From the NCBI RefSeq assembly GCF_000982825.1, contig NZ_CP011047.1, forward strand, positions 62,001 to 126,000: DNA of 64,000 nt, read 5' to 3'. The notes beneath the pieces are model-generated. The model worked only from the letters and a program-made list of their open reading frames with translations, did not search any database and was not told where the DNA came from. The position numbers and the translations under genes were made by a program. Below are positions 39,984 through 49,004 of this stretch, one piece after another (within the stretch, counting starts at the first letter, position 1; each line of letters starts with the position of its first letter). This stretch comes from Cronobacter sakazakii. GTDB lineage: Bacteria; Pseudomonadota; Gammaproteobacteria; Enterobacterales; Enterobacteriaceae.

Positions 39984-40139
39984 GGCGGGTGCGCATACGC
40001 TTACCCGCCCTACAATGCATTAACAAAGGTGAGTCAATGTAGGGTGGGTAAGCGAAGCGCACCCACCGTTCACCCACCAAACGCCCCTCGTAGGGTGGGT
40101 AAGCGAAGCCCACCCACCTTTCACCCATCAAACGCCCCA
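39984..40139. repeat. cluster of three GTAG-headed REP-like palindromes
   Basis: Three related units lie between the convergent hemL and fhuB. One inverted unit (39984-40013) ends in CCCTAC. Two direct units (40039-40067 and 40090-40118) begin GTAGGGTGGGT and end CACCCACC, forming an imperfect palindrome after the GTAG head. The direct units share a tail TTCACCCA(C/T)CAAACGCCCC, so the repeat unit is about 51 nt. A GTAG head plus palindrome is the form of REP sequences spread by RAYT transposases. No RAYT gene is in the window. Confidence 0.8.
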
Positions 40140-40179
40140 CCGTTCCCCCAGGCAACCCACCACGATTTCCTGCCTCTGA

Positions 40180-42165
40180 TTAACGGCTCTGCTTACGCAA
40201 CAAATACACAAAATACGGCGCGCCGATAAACGTCGCCAGCAGCCCCGCCGGGATCTGGTACGGGAACATCACCATCCGCCCTGCCCAGTCCGCCAGCATC
40301 ATCAACATACCGCCCAGCAACGAAGCGATAATAAGCTGCGGCAACGCGCGGCGAAAACCGAGCATCCGCGTAATGTGCGGCGCCATCAGCCCGATAAAAC
40401 TCAGCGGCCCGATGGTCAGCGTCGCCGCGGCGGTCAGCGCTGAAGCCAGCAACAGCAGCACAATGCGGGTCGGCGTCAGCGCCATCCCGACCGCGCGCGC
40501 GGTCTCGCCGCCAAGCGGCAGCACCGTCAGCCAGCGGCGGCACAGCGGCGTCAGCGCCAGCAATATCAGCATCACCCACAGCGAATTTCGCGCCTGCTGC
40601 GGCGTTACGCTGTAGGTGGAGCCGGAGATCCAGGTGATCACCTGCGCCATACGCGGATCGCCGCTCGCCTGCAGCATTACCAGCAGCATCGTAAACGCGG
40701 TGCTGAGCGCCATCCCCGCGAGCAGCATCCGGTGCGGCGAAAACCCGCCGCGTCCGGCGGCAATCAGGATGACCATCAGCGTCGCCGCCGCCCCGACGCT
40801 GCCCGCCGGCAGCAGCCAGCCGAACGCGTCGCCCGGCACAAACAGCAGCATCAACACCACGCCGAACGCCGCGCCGGAGCTAATGCCCAGCACTTCCGGG
40901 CTTGCCATCGGGTTGCCGGTCAGCCGCTGGATAATACAGCCCGCCGCCGCCAGCATCGTGCCTGCGCACAGCGCCGCCAGCACGCGCGGCCAGCGCCAGC
41001 CGAGCAGCTCGCGCAGCACGTCGCCCTGCGCCCACACCCAGCCGTGCGCGTCGCGGCCAAAGCAGAGCGCCAGCGCCGCCACGCCCAGCAGCAGTAACAG
41101 CCCCGCCAGCGTCCAGCGCGCCACATGGCCACGCTCGGCCGGGATCGTGTCGCCCGCGTTCATCGCCGGCGCGCTCATGGTACGCAGACGCGGCAGGAGC
41201 CACAGCAGCAGCGGCGCGCCAAACAGCGCCGTCGCCATCCCGGTGGAGACTTCCAGCCAGACGCGGGAGAGCCAGAGGATAAACTGATCCGACAGCCACA
41301 GCAGCAGCGCGCCGATAAACGACGCCAGCAGCAGCCGCGCCAGCAGCCGACGCGCGCCGAGCATCTTCGCGAGCAGCGGCGCAAACAGCCCGATAAACCC
41401 GATAATCCCGACCGCGTTGACCAGCAGGGCGCTGATAACAATCGCCAGCGTCAGCGTCGCGAGCCGCGCCAGCGACAGCGCAAGCCCAAGATTGCGCGCC
41501 ACGCCGTCATCCAGCCCCATCAGCGTAAGCGGGCGTAACAGCAGCAGCGTCAGTAAAAAACCCGCCAGCAGTTGCGGCCAGAGCCGCGCCGCCACGCTCC
41601 AGTCGTTCTGGTTAAGCGCGCCGGTGCTCCATAAAAACATGCTTTGCAGCTGATCGTGATGGAACAACACCAGCAACTGATTGACGGCACCGCAGTAGAG
41701 GCTCACCACCAGGCCCGCCAGAATCAGCGTGACCGGCGAGAGGCGTTTACCCCAGGCGACGCCAAACACCAGCAACCCGACCACGCAGGCACCGGCCAGC
41801 GCCGCGAACTGCGCGGTCAGCACGCCGCCCGGCAGCGCCCAGAGCGTCGCCACGGTCACGCCAAGCTGCGCGCCGGTCGCCACGCCGAGCGTGGTCGGCT
41901 CCGCCAGCGGGTTACGCAGCACCTGCTGGAACAGTACGCCAACCAGCCCAAGCCCGGCACCGACCAACAGCGATACCACAAAGCGCGGCAGCAGGCTGTA
42001 ATGAAAAAGCATCTGATCGATGGCGTCGATATTGGGGCGCCACAGCGCCTCTTGCCACTGCGCGCGCGGCAGCCAGGCGTTCAGGTTGGCCCAGCTCAGG
42101 CCGAGCGCCAGCGCAAGCAGCAGTCCCAGCAGCAGCGCCGGGAAAAGCAGATGATGTCGCCTCAT
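40180..42165 (-). CDS. fhuB: ferric hydroxamate ABC transporter permease FhuB
   Basis: Encodes 661 aa (E. coli 660), a fusion of two FecCD-type permease halves with about 20 membrane helices in all. It carries ferrichrome and other hydroxamates from FhuD across the inner membrane with FhuC. The FhuC coupling loops are seen in each half (GFIGLFAPLLAKML and SFIGLMAPHITRML). The ATG overlaps the fhuD stop by 4 nt. It is the last gene of fhuACDB. Confidence 0.96.
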   Translation of the reverse strand: MRRHHLLFPALLLGLLLALALGLSWANLNAWLPRAQWQEALWRPNIDAIDQMLFHYSLLPRFVVSLLVGAGLGLVGVLFQQVLRNPLAEPTTLGVATGAQLGVTVATLWALPGGVLTAQFAALAGACVVGLLVFGVAWGKRLSPVTLILAGLVVSLYCGAVNQLLVLFHHDQLQSMFLWSTGALNQNDWSVAARLWPQLLAGFLLTLLLLRPLTLMGLDDGVARNLGLALSLARLATLTLAIVISALLVNAVGIIGFIGLFAPLLAKMLGARRLLARLLLASFIGALLLWLSDQFILWLSRVWLEVSTGMATALFGAPLLLWLLPRLRTMSAPAMNAGDTIPAERGHVARWTLAGLLLLLGVAALALCFGRDAHGWVWAQGDVLRELLGWRWPRVLAALCAGTMLAAAGCIIQRLTGNPMASPEVLGISSGAAFGVVLMLLFVPGDAFGWLLPAGSVGAAATLMVILIAAGRGGFSPHRMLLAGMALSTAFTMLLVMLQASGDPRMAQVITWISGSTYSVTPQQARNSLWVMLILLALTPLCRRWLTVLPLGGETARAVGMALTPTRIVLLLLASALTAAATLTIGPLSFIGLMAPHITRMLGFRRALPQLIIASLLGGMLMMLADWAGRMVMFPYQIPAGLLATFIGAPYFVYLLRKQSR

Positions 42166-43058
42166 GCCCGGCCTCCCAGCGCGTTTTCCAGCACGCGGCC
42201 AAAGCGCATCGCCGAGAGCGTCGCGCCGTAAAACCAGACGGCGGGCACGCGCTGAAAACGGCCCTCGCGTACGAACGGCATCGCCTGCCAGAGCGGCGTG
42301 GCGGCAAGCTGGCGCATCGCCTGATCATCGCCATGCTCAAAGCAGATGACGTCAGCGTCGCGGAACTGCGCGAGGCGCTCGACGCCGACAATCGCGCTGC
42401 CCCAGAAATTGGTCTTATCCTGCCAGGCGTTGGGGATCTTCACCGCGTCCAGCACCGGCTGAAACAGGCTGTTAGTGCCAAGCGTCAGCGCGTGGCGTGA
42501 ATCCAGCAGCGACATCATCAGAAGCGGACGCGGCTCGCGTCCCGCCAGGCGCACTTTCATCTGCGTAAGAAACTGTTCGAATTCATCAAGGTGAGCATGG
42601 GCCGCTTTCTCAAGGCCCAGCCGTTCGGCCAGCGTCAGCAGCGACTGCCGCGCCATCGCGAGCGGCGCTTTACCGTCGGTAAACGTCACGCCCATGCCGG
42701 GTGCGATACGCTTAAGCTGCGCTTCCGACGGGCCATAGCCCGCCGACCAGATCATCAGCGACGGCTTAAGCTCAGTGAGCAGCTCCAGATTGGGCTCGGT
42801 GCGCAGCCCGACGTCGATGACGGCATCCGGCAGCGGCGGATAATCAACCCACAGGCGGTAGTTCGGCACATCCGCCACCGCGTAAGGCATCACGCCAAGC
42901 GCGATCAGCTGTTCGACGGGCAGCCATTCGAGCGCCACGATACGTTTGAGATCCACCGATGCCGCACGGGCTTTCGCCATGTGCCACATCAGCGGCGAGA
43001 GAGCCATCGCCGTCATCAGACGCCGACGGCTGAAAGGGGTTGAGAGAACGTCGCGCAT
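42162..43058 (-). CDS. fhuD: ferric hydroxamate periplasmic binding protein FhuD
   Basis: Encodes 298 aa. It binds ferric hydroxamates in the periplasm and hands them to FhuB. The N-terminus has a twin-arginine signal (SRRRL at residues 10-14, then a hydrophobic stretch to about residue 32), suggesting Tat export as predicted for E. coli FhuD. The mature part is a class III binding protein: RIVALEWLPVEQLIALG, IWSAGYGPSEAQL, NFWGSAIVGVERL. The start shares a base with the fhuC stop. Confidence 0.95.
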   Translation of the reverse strand: MRDVLSTPFSRRRLMTAMALSPLMWHMAKARAASVDLKRIVALEWLPVEQLIALGVMPYAVADVPNYRLWVDYPPLPDAVIDVGLRTEPNLELLTELKPSLMIWSAGYGPSEAQLKRIAPGMGVTFTDGKAPLAMARQSLLTLAERLGLEKAAHAHLDEFEQFLTQMKVRLAGREPRPLLMMSLLDSRHALTLGTNSLFQPVLDAVKIPNAWQDKTNFWGSAIVGVERLAQFRDADVICFEHGDDQAMRQLAATPLWQAMPFVREGRFQRVPAVWFYGATLSAMRFGRVLENALGGRA

Positions 43059-43855
43059 CAGCAGACAAAGCTCACGGGTGCGAGGCCCGCCGGATGCGGC
43101 AGGATGCCCATCGGAATGCCATAAATCTGTTTGAGCGTTTCGCCGTTCATCAGTTCCAGCGGGCTGCCCTGGGCTATCATCTCCCCGCCGCGCAGCGCCA
43201 CCAGATGGTCGCAGTAACGCGCGGCCATGTTGATGTCGTGCAGTACCGCAATCACGGTTAACCCGCGCTGCTGGCTTAAACGGTGGATCAGCGCCAGCAC
43301 GTCCACCTGATGAGCGATATCCAGCGCCGAGGTCGGTTCGTCGAGCAGCAGGCAGCGGCTGTTCTGCGCCACCAGCATGGCAATCCAGGCCCGCTGGCGC
43401 TCGCCGCCGGACAGGCTATCCACCAGCCGGTGCGCAAGCGCTTTAAGCCCCACCAGGCTAATGGCTTCCTCCACCCGTTCACGGTCTTCCGCCCCAAAAC
43501 GCCCAAGCGCGCCGTGCCACGGGTAACGACCAATCGCCACCAGCTCGCGCACCGTCATGCCTTCGGCGGCGGGCAACTGCTGCGGCAGATACGCGACTTC
43601 ACGCGCGAACGCTTTGCTGTTCCAGCCCGCCAGCGGCTCGCCGTTAAGCAGAATGTCGCCACCGGAGGGTTTCTGATGACGACCAAGCATTTTCAGAAGC
43701 GTGGATTTGCCGGAGCCGTTATGGCCGATAAGGCCGGTGACTTTGCCCGCCGGAAAGGTGAGCGATAAGGGGTGCAGCAGCGTGCGTCCGGGCACGCGAA
43801 AAGTGACATCTTTTAACGAAAAACCAGCATCGGGCGGGGAAATTTTGTCCTGCAT
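43058..43855 (-). CDS. fhuC: ferric hydroxamate ABC transporter ATP-binding protein FhuC
   Basis: Encodes 265 aa, as in E. coli. It is the ATPase of the FhuBCD importer. Walker A GHNGSGKST is at residues 44-52, the ABC signature is LSGGERQRAW, and Walker B is CLLLDEPTSALD. An upstream in-frame ATG would add 34 residues overlapping the end of fhuA and is rejected for lack of family similarity. It starts 47 nt after the fhuA stop. Confidence 0.96.
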   Translation of the reverse strand: MQDKISPPDAGFSLKDVTFRVPGRTLLHPLSLTFPAGKVTGLIGHNGSGKSTLLKMLGRHQKPSGGDILLNGEPLAGWNSKAFAREVAYLPQQLPAAEGMTVRELVAIGRYPWHGALGRFGAEDRERVEEAISLVGLKALAHRLVDSLSGGERQRAWIAMLVAQNSRCLLLDEPTSALDIAHQVDVLALIHRLSQQRGLTVIAVLHDINMAARYCDHLVALRGGEMIAQGSPLELMNGETLKQIYGIPMGILPHPAGLAPVSFVC

Positions 43856-43902
43856 GGTAGCCAACTTGTTGAAGGGCACGCCAAAGCGTGCCCAAAGACG
43901 GA

Positions 43903-46095
43903 TCAGAAGCGGAATGTGGCGGTCGCCGTAACCTGACGTTCCGCGCCCCAGTAGCATGCGTAGTCTTTGTAGCAGCTGGAGACATACTCGCGATCAAACA
44001 GGTTATTGACGTTTAAGGCGACAGACGAGCCCGGCAGGCCTAAACGCGCCAGATCGTATTTCACCATCGCATCCGCCACGGTGTAGCTTGCAACGTTAAA
44101 CGGTTGGTTCTGTTTATCACCGTAGGCGTAATAGCTGACGGTATTGCCGACATAGCGGCCGCCAGCGCCGACAGTCAGGCCGCTCAGCGCGGTATCGTGG
44201 AAGGTATAATCTGCCCACAGCGACGCCATATTGCGCGGCACTTCCGCCGGACGCTTGTCTTCAAAGAGCGTGTCATGCGTATATTTCGCATCGGTAAAAC
44301 TATAAGACGCGGTCACATTCACATTCGCTGACACGGCCGCTTTCGCTTCCAGTTCAATGCCGCGGGAACGGATCTCACCGCCCTGGACGCTGAAGCTGTT
44401 ATTCGCCGGATCGGCCGTCAGGTTTTTATCTTTCGTGAGCTGATATACCGCGGCCGTCAGCACGACCGGCATATCCTTCGGCACATATTTCACGCCCGCT
44501 TCATACTGCTTGCCGCGTGAGGGCTCGAACGGTTTGCGGCCTAAGGTGGAACCAGAAACAGGCTCAAACGATTCGCTGTAGCTGAAGTACGGCGATACGC
44601 CGTTATCGAACAGATAGTTGATGCCGCCGCGCCAGGTGAACTGCTGATCGTTAATCTCAGCAAGCGCGCCGGAGGAGCGGGTATAAGTGGACGTTTTCGC
44701 GAAATCGTAACGGCCGCCTAAAGTCATTACCCACTTGTTCCACTCTGCCTGATCCTGCACATACAGGCCCGTTTGCTCCTGACGATTAATCACGTCATAG
44801 AGGAAGTTCACGTTAATGTCAGGGTTGCCGTACTGCGGATCCAGCATATTGAGCGGGCTGGCGGTGCCGTAGTCCGCGTTAATGTCGTTACGCATGCGGG
44901 AGTAATCAACGCCGGTCAGCAGCTTATGATCCACCGCGCCAGTCGCGAAATCAGACTGCAACTGCGTATCGACGCTGAAGGCGTTCATGTCCTCATCGGA
45001 ACGGACATACGCGCGGTTAATCGTGGACGGCGCAACAAACGCATTGCCGTACACCGAGCGGTAGAGCGTGTGCTCGCGGGTGTAACGCAGGTTCTGGCGC
45101 AGCGTGAAGGTGTCATCGAAGGCGTGCGAGAAGCTGTAGCCAACCATCTGCTGACGGCGAGACATCTTGTTATTTTCTTCGCCTTCGTTGAAATCGGTCG
45201 GCAGTTTATGCGCCTTACCGTTAGCGTCGTAATACGGCACGATCGTGCCGGAGCGCGGCAGCCAGCCGTAGAAACCGGCGTACGGGTCGCTCTGGAAGTT
45301 ACTCAGGAACGTAAAATCGGTGTTGTTATCCGGACGCCAGCTGAACGAAGGGGCGATCGCGTAACGCGACGATTTCGCCATCTCCTGCTGAGCATTTTGG
45401 CTGCGGCCTAAACCGGTCAGACGATAAGACCACACGCCCGCGTCATCAATCGCGTCGCTGAAATCAAAACCGGTCTGCCAGAGATTATGGCTGCCCATTT
45501 TGAACTGCACTTCGCGCAGCGGCTCGGTGGTCGGACGTTTGCTGACCATGCTGACGATACCGCCGGGGTTGCTGTTGCCATAGAGCACGGACGTCGGCCC
45601 GCGCATCAGCTCCACGCGTTCCAGGAAATAAGGATCCATGGAAATTTCAGAGTAGTTGTTGCCCTGAAGCTTCATTCCATCGAGGTACTGGTTAGTGTTC
45701 ACCGTGGTCGAGGTCGTAAAACCGCGGATGGTCACGACATCGTAAGTGGAGGAGCTGCCGCGTGTGGAGAAAACGCTCGGGCTATAGCTCAACGCTTCTT
45801 TCACGGTGGTCGGCTGACGGGTATCCATCTCTTCGCGCGTCACGACGGACACGGACTGCGGCGTTTTTTCAATCGGGGTATCGGTTTTGGTGGCGGTCGC
45901 GGAACGCTTCGCCGCAATGGTCGGGGCCGGGCCCCAGGCGCTTTCCTGCGCAGCAGCAGCGGAAACGGTGATGGTTTCCTCTTTCTGGCCGTCAGCGGCT
46001 AACGTGGAAGCGGAAAATCCCCCGCACGCCGTGGCAATAAGAACCGCCAGTCTGCAAATCCTGGTATTGATCTGAGTGTGAATAGAACGCGCCAT
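43903..46095 (-). CDS. fhuA: TonB-dependent ferrichrome receptor FhuA
   Basis: Encodes 730 aa (E. coli 747). A signal peptide (about residues 1-34) is followed by a TonB box (EETITVSA), a plug domain (TPQSVSVVTREEM, MRGPTSVLYGNSNPGG) and a 22-strand barrel ending in phenylalanine. It imports ferrichrome and related hydroxamates. The second half of the barrel tracks E. coli FhuA closely, including the C-terminal cysteine pair in SSCYKDYACYWG. The stretch for loop 4 (YRSVYGNAFVAPSTINR) is shorter and lacks the two cysteines of the E. coli gating loop, which is the receptor site for T5, T1 and phi80. Fur-like boxes lie upstream. Confidence 0.93.
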   Translation of the reverse strand: MARSIHTQINTRICRLAVLIATACGGFSASTLAADGQKEETITVSAAAAQESAWGPAPTIAAKRSATATKTDTPIEKTPQSVSVVTREEMDTRQPTTVKEALSYSPSVFSTRGSSSTYDVVTIRGFTTSTTVNTNQYLDGMKLQGNNYSEISMDPYFLERVELMRGPTSVLYGNSNPGGIVSMVSKRPTTEPLREVQFKMGSHNLWQTGFDFSDAIDDAGVWSYRLTGLGRSQNAQQEMAKSSRYAIAPSFSWRPDNNTDFTFLSNFQSDPYAGFYGWLPRSGTIVPYYDANGKAHKLPTDFNEGEENNKMSRRQQMVGYSFSHAFDDTFTLRQNLRYTREHTLYRSVYGNAFVAPSTINRAYVRSDEDMNAFSVDTQLQSDFATGAVDHKLLTGVDYSRMRNDINADYGTASPLNMLDPQYGNPDINVNFLYDVINRQEQTGLYVQDQAEWNKWVMTLGGRYDFAKTSTYTRSSGALAEINDQQFTWRGGINYLFDNGVSPYFSYSESFEPVSGSTLGRKPFEPSRGKQYEAGVKYVPKDMPVVLTAAVYQLTKDKNLTADPANNSFSVQGGEIRSRGIELEAKAAVSANVNVTASYSFTDAKYTHDTLFEDKRPAEVPRNMASLWADYTFHDTALSGLTVGAGGRYVGNTVSYYAYGDKQNQPFNVASYTVADAMVKYDLARLGLPGSSVALNVNNLFDREYVSSCYKDYACYWGAERQVTATATFRF

Positions 46096-46111
46096 GCTAA
46101 TTTCTCTGAGT

Positions 46112-46150
46112 GATAATGACAAATGATAACGTAAACGAGAATTATTATTA
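46112..46150 (-). promoter_or_regulatory. Fur-like boxes upstream of fhuA
   Basis: Two adjacent 19-mers, GATAATGACAAATGATAAC (46112-46130) and the next one starting GTAAACGAGAATTATT (46131), each match the Fur consensus at about 13 of 19 positions. They lie 17-55 nt before the fhuA start, where Fur would block transcription when iron is plentiful. Confidence 0.7.
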
Positions 46151-46299
46151 TGCGCCCGAGATGATATGCGAAAGGTTGTTTATATAGCAAGCGCCTGGCG
46201 CAGCGCGGGCGGCCAATGGCCCAATTAATCACCAGAGGAAATTATCTGGTTAATCAGCGGATAGCGAATCGTTACCGGCACTTTAAAAAGCGGTGACAA

Positions 46300-46351
46300 T
46301 AAAAAAGGGCTTAGCCCTCATCCCGCCGAAGCCGGAGAGGCGCTAAGCCCT
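46300..46351 (-). terminator. Rho-independent terminator after mrcB
   Basis: A 10-bp perfect stem, AGGGCTTAGC with GCTAAGCCCT (46306-46315, 46342-46351), is followed on the minus strand by a T run. The 26-nt loop can form a smaller hairpin. It separates mrcB from fhuA. Confidence 0.85.
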
Positions 46352-46369
46352 GTGTTCCCAAACGGAGCG

Positions 46370-48901
46370 TCAGTTGCTGCCGAACATGTCTTTAATCCAG
46401 CCCGCGACGCCGTCGCTCTTCTCTTCCTGCTGCGGTGCCTGCTGAGGCTGTTGCTGTTGCGGCTGCTGCGGCGCGGACTGATCGAACGGATTGCCCGATG
46501 GCGCGACCGGCTGACTCTGCTGGCAGAGCGCGTTCGGATCGCTGGTCCACACCGGCAGCGTACGCATGCCACCGCCGCCGCACAGGAAGTTGCCCATATC
46601 ATCAACGCCCATGTCGACGATATCTTCAGGCGGCGTCAGATCCAGCGGGATCGGCGACTGGTTAGTCAGATAACGCTGGTAAATCGCCATCGCGCCACTG
46701 GCCCCGTAGAGCTTGGTCGGCTGGTTATTGTCGCGGCCCACCCAGGTGATCACCACTTCACGTCCGTCGATACCGGCAAACCAGGTGTCGACGTTGTTGT
46801 TGGTGGTCCCGGTTTTCCCGGCGAGATGCAGTTTCGGGAATTTCACCGCCAGCGCATGGCCGGTACCGCGCTGCACAACCTGCTGCATCGTCCAGAGCGT
46901 CAGGTAGGCGGCCTGCGCCGGTACGGCGCGCTCCGACTGCGGGAAGCTCTGATACAGCACGGTGCCATCTTCGGCAATGACCGAGCGCAGCACCGAGAGC
47001 TGGGCGCGGTTACCGCCGCTCGCGATGGTCTGGAACGCCTGCGCCACTTCAACCGGCGTCAGGTTCAGCGCACCGAGCAGCATGGCCGGAACCGGATGCA
47101 GCTGATTTTCCGGCGCGCCCAGTTTTTTCCAGGTGTCCGTCACGGCTGGCAGACCGAGCGCCATACCGAGGTTTACCGTCGGCACGTTCATGGAGCGCGT
47201 CAGCGCATCCACCAGCATCACCTGGCCGCTGAAGCGGTGATCATCGTTCTGCGGCGACCACACCTGCCCGTTCGGCTGGCGCAGGGAGATCGGCGCATCG
47301 GCGATCCAGGTATTCAGACGATAGGTGTTCGGCTGGCTTAACGCAGTCAGATAGGTCGCCGGTTTGGCGAGCGAGCCAATCGAGCGACGCGCCTGCATCG
47401 CGCGGTTATAGCCCGCGAACTGCGGATTCGCACCGCCGACCATCGCGCGGACTTCGCCGGTGAAACGGTCCACCACCACCATCGCGGTTTCCAGATCTTT
47501 CAGCTTACGCTGTTTAATCAGCGCCGGAATGCCTTCCACCGCCGCTTTCTCCGCCGCGTCCTGCGCGACCGAGTCAAACGTGGTGAAAATCTTCACGCCG
47601 GAGAGATCTTTCACTTTATCGCCAAGCTTCGCCTGCAGCTCCTGACGCACCATCTGCATAAACGCCGGCTGCGGGGAGATCACGCCGCCGCGCGGCTGCA
47701 CCCCGAGCGGACGTGCGCTCAGCATGTCGTAAAGCTCCTGGTCGATAACCTTCTGCTCCTGTAACAGGCGCAGCACCAGGTTACGACGCTCCAGCGCCAG
47801 TTTCGGGTTACGCCACGGGTTATAGAGCGACGCACCCTTCACCATGCCCACCAGCAGCGCCTGCTGATCGAGGCTCAGCTCTTCAACCGGACGACCAAAG
47901 TAATAGAGGCTCGCCAGCGGGAAGCCGCGGATCTGATCGTCGCCGCTCTGGCCGAGATACACCTCGTTCAGGTACAGCTCAAGGATGCGGTCCTTGTCAT
48001 AACGCGCGTCCATGATAAGCGCCATGTACGCTTCGTTGGCTTTACGCCACAGGGTACGCTTGTTGGTCAGGAACAGGTTTTTCACCAGCTGCTGCGTCAG
48101 CGTACTGCCGCCCTGCACCGCGCGGCCCGCCGTCAGGTTCGCCAGCACCGCACGGCCAATCGACCAGACGCTGATGCCGTCATGCTCGTAGAAGTGGCGG
48201 TCTTCCGTCGCGACGAGCGTGTCCACCAGCAGATCCGGGAATCCGGAGCGCGGCACAAACAGGCGCTGCTCGCCGTTCGGCGATGACAGCATCGTAATCA
48301 GCCGCGGATCGAGGCGGAAGAAACCGAAGTTACGGTTGCTGTCCATGTTCTCGATAGAGGCCAGATGGTCGCCGTCAAACTCCAGACGCGCGCGGATCTG
48401 CCCTTCTTTACTGTCCGGGAAATCGAACGGGCGGCGGATCATCTCAATGCTGTTGGCCTGGACGGTAAACTCGCCAGGACGCGTCATTTTCGTCACCTGA
48501 CGATACTGCGTCGCCTCCAGCAGCTTCACCATCTCCTGCTTGCTGATGGTCATATCCGGCTCAAGGTTAACCATGCGCCCGTAGACCGCCGCCGGCAGTT
48601 GCCAGACTTTGCCATCGATACGGCTGCGGATTTTCTGATCGAGATAGACGCCGTAGATAGCCAGCAGCACCACAAAAATCACAAACAGCTTTAACAGAAG
48701 CCACAGCCAGCGGCGTTTGCCGCCCTGTTTTCCGCCTTTGCCTTTTTTGCCTTTTACCTTACGCGGCATCGGCTCCTCATCATCGTCTTCATATTCATCG
48801 TCATAATCCTCATCCCTGAGACGACGACGGCTTACCTTCTGTTTTGCCGGACGCGTCGGTCGTCCTTTGCGTCCGATAGGTTCGCGGTCATTCCCCGCCA
48901 T
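46370..48901 (-). CDS. mrcB: penicillin-binding protein 1b
   Basis: Encodes 843 aa (E. coli 844). PBP1b polymerises glycan strands and cross-links peptides in peptidoglycan, with its activator LpoB. A charged cytoplasmic N-terminus is followed by a single membrane helix (about residues 65-87), the UB2H domain, a GT51 transglycosylase (catalytic glutamate in ATEDRHFYEHDG) and a transpeptidase with the SLAK, SMN and KTGT motifs. A glutamine-rich tail ends it. The ATG at 48901 gives MAGNDREPIG as in E. coli; an ATG 54 nt upstream is rejected. Confidence 0.97.
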   Translation of the reverse strand: MAGNDREPIGRKGRPTRPAKQKVSRRRLRDEDYDDEYEDDDEEPMPRKVKGKKGKGGKQGGKRRWLWLLLKLFVIFVVLLAIYGVYLDQKIRSRIDGKVWQLPAAVYGRMVNLEPDMTISKQEMVKLLEATQYRQVTKMTRPGEFTVQANSIEMIRRPFDFPDSKEGQIRARLEFDGDHLASIENMDSNRNFGFFRLDPRLITMLSSPNGEQRLFVPRSGFPDLLVDTLVATEDRHFYEHDGISVWSIGRAVLANLTAGRAVQGGSTLTQQLVKNLFLTNKRTLWRKANEAYMALIMDARYDKDRILELYLNEVYLGQSGDDQIRGFPLASLYYFGRPVEELSLDQQALLVGMVKGASLYNPWRNPKLALERRNLVLRLLQEQKVIDQELYDMLSARPLGVQPRGGVISPQPAFMQMVRQELQAKLGDKVKDLSGVKIFTTFDSVAQDAAEKAAVEGIPALIKQRKLKDLETAMVVVDRFTGEVRAMVGGANPQFAGYNRAMQARRSIGSLAKPATYLTALSQPNTYRLNTWIADAPISLRQPNGQVWSPQNDDHRFSGQVMLVDALTRSMNVPTVNLGMALGLPAVTDTWKKLGAPENQLHPVPAMLLGALNLTPVEVAQAFQTIASGGNRAQLSVLRSVIAEDGTVLYQSFPQSERAVPAQAAYLTLWTMQQVVQRGTGHALAVKFPKLHLAGKTGTTNNNVDTWFAGIDGREVVITWVGRDNNQPTKLYGASGAMAIYQRYLTNQSPIPLDLTPPEDIVDMGVDDMGNFLCGGGGMRTLPVWTSDPNALCQQSQPVAPSGNPFDQSAPQQPQQQQPQQAPQQEEKSDGVAGWIKDMFGSN

Positions 48902-49004
48902 GCTTTTTCTCCACAACGTACAGGCGCAAAGGCCAGATTCTTGGCTCTTCCGCACGCAGGCGGAAGAAGAAAGCTCTCAAATCATCACGACGGCAACGCC
49001 GCCG

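Noticed and set aside
39984..40139. CRISPR array
   Set aside because: There are only three units, one inverted, with palindromic cores and near-identical spacers; this fits REP elements, and no cas gene is present.
43856..43957. N-terminal extension of FhuC to 299 residues
   Set aside because: The extra 34 codons overlap the end of fhuA and have no family similarity; the ATG at 43855 gives the standard 265 residues.
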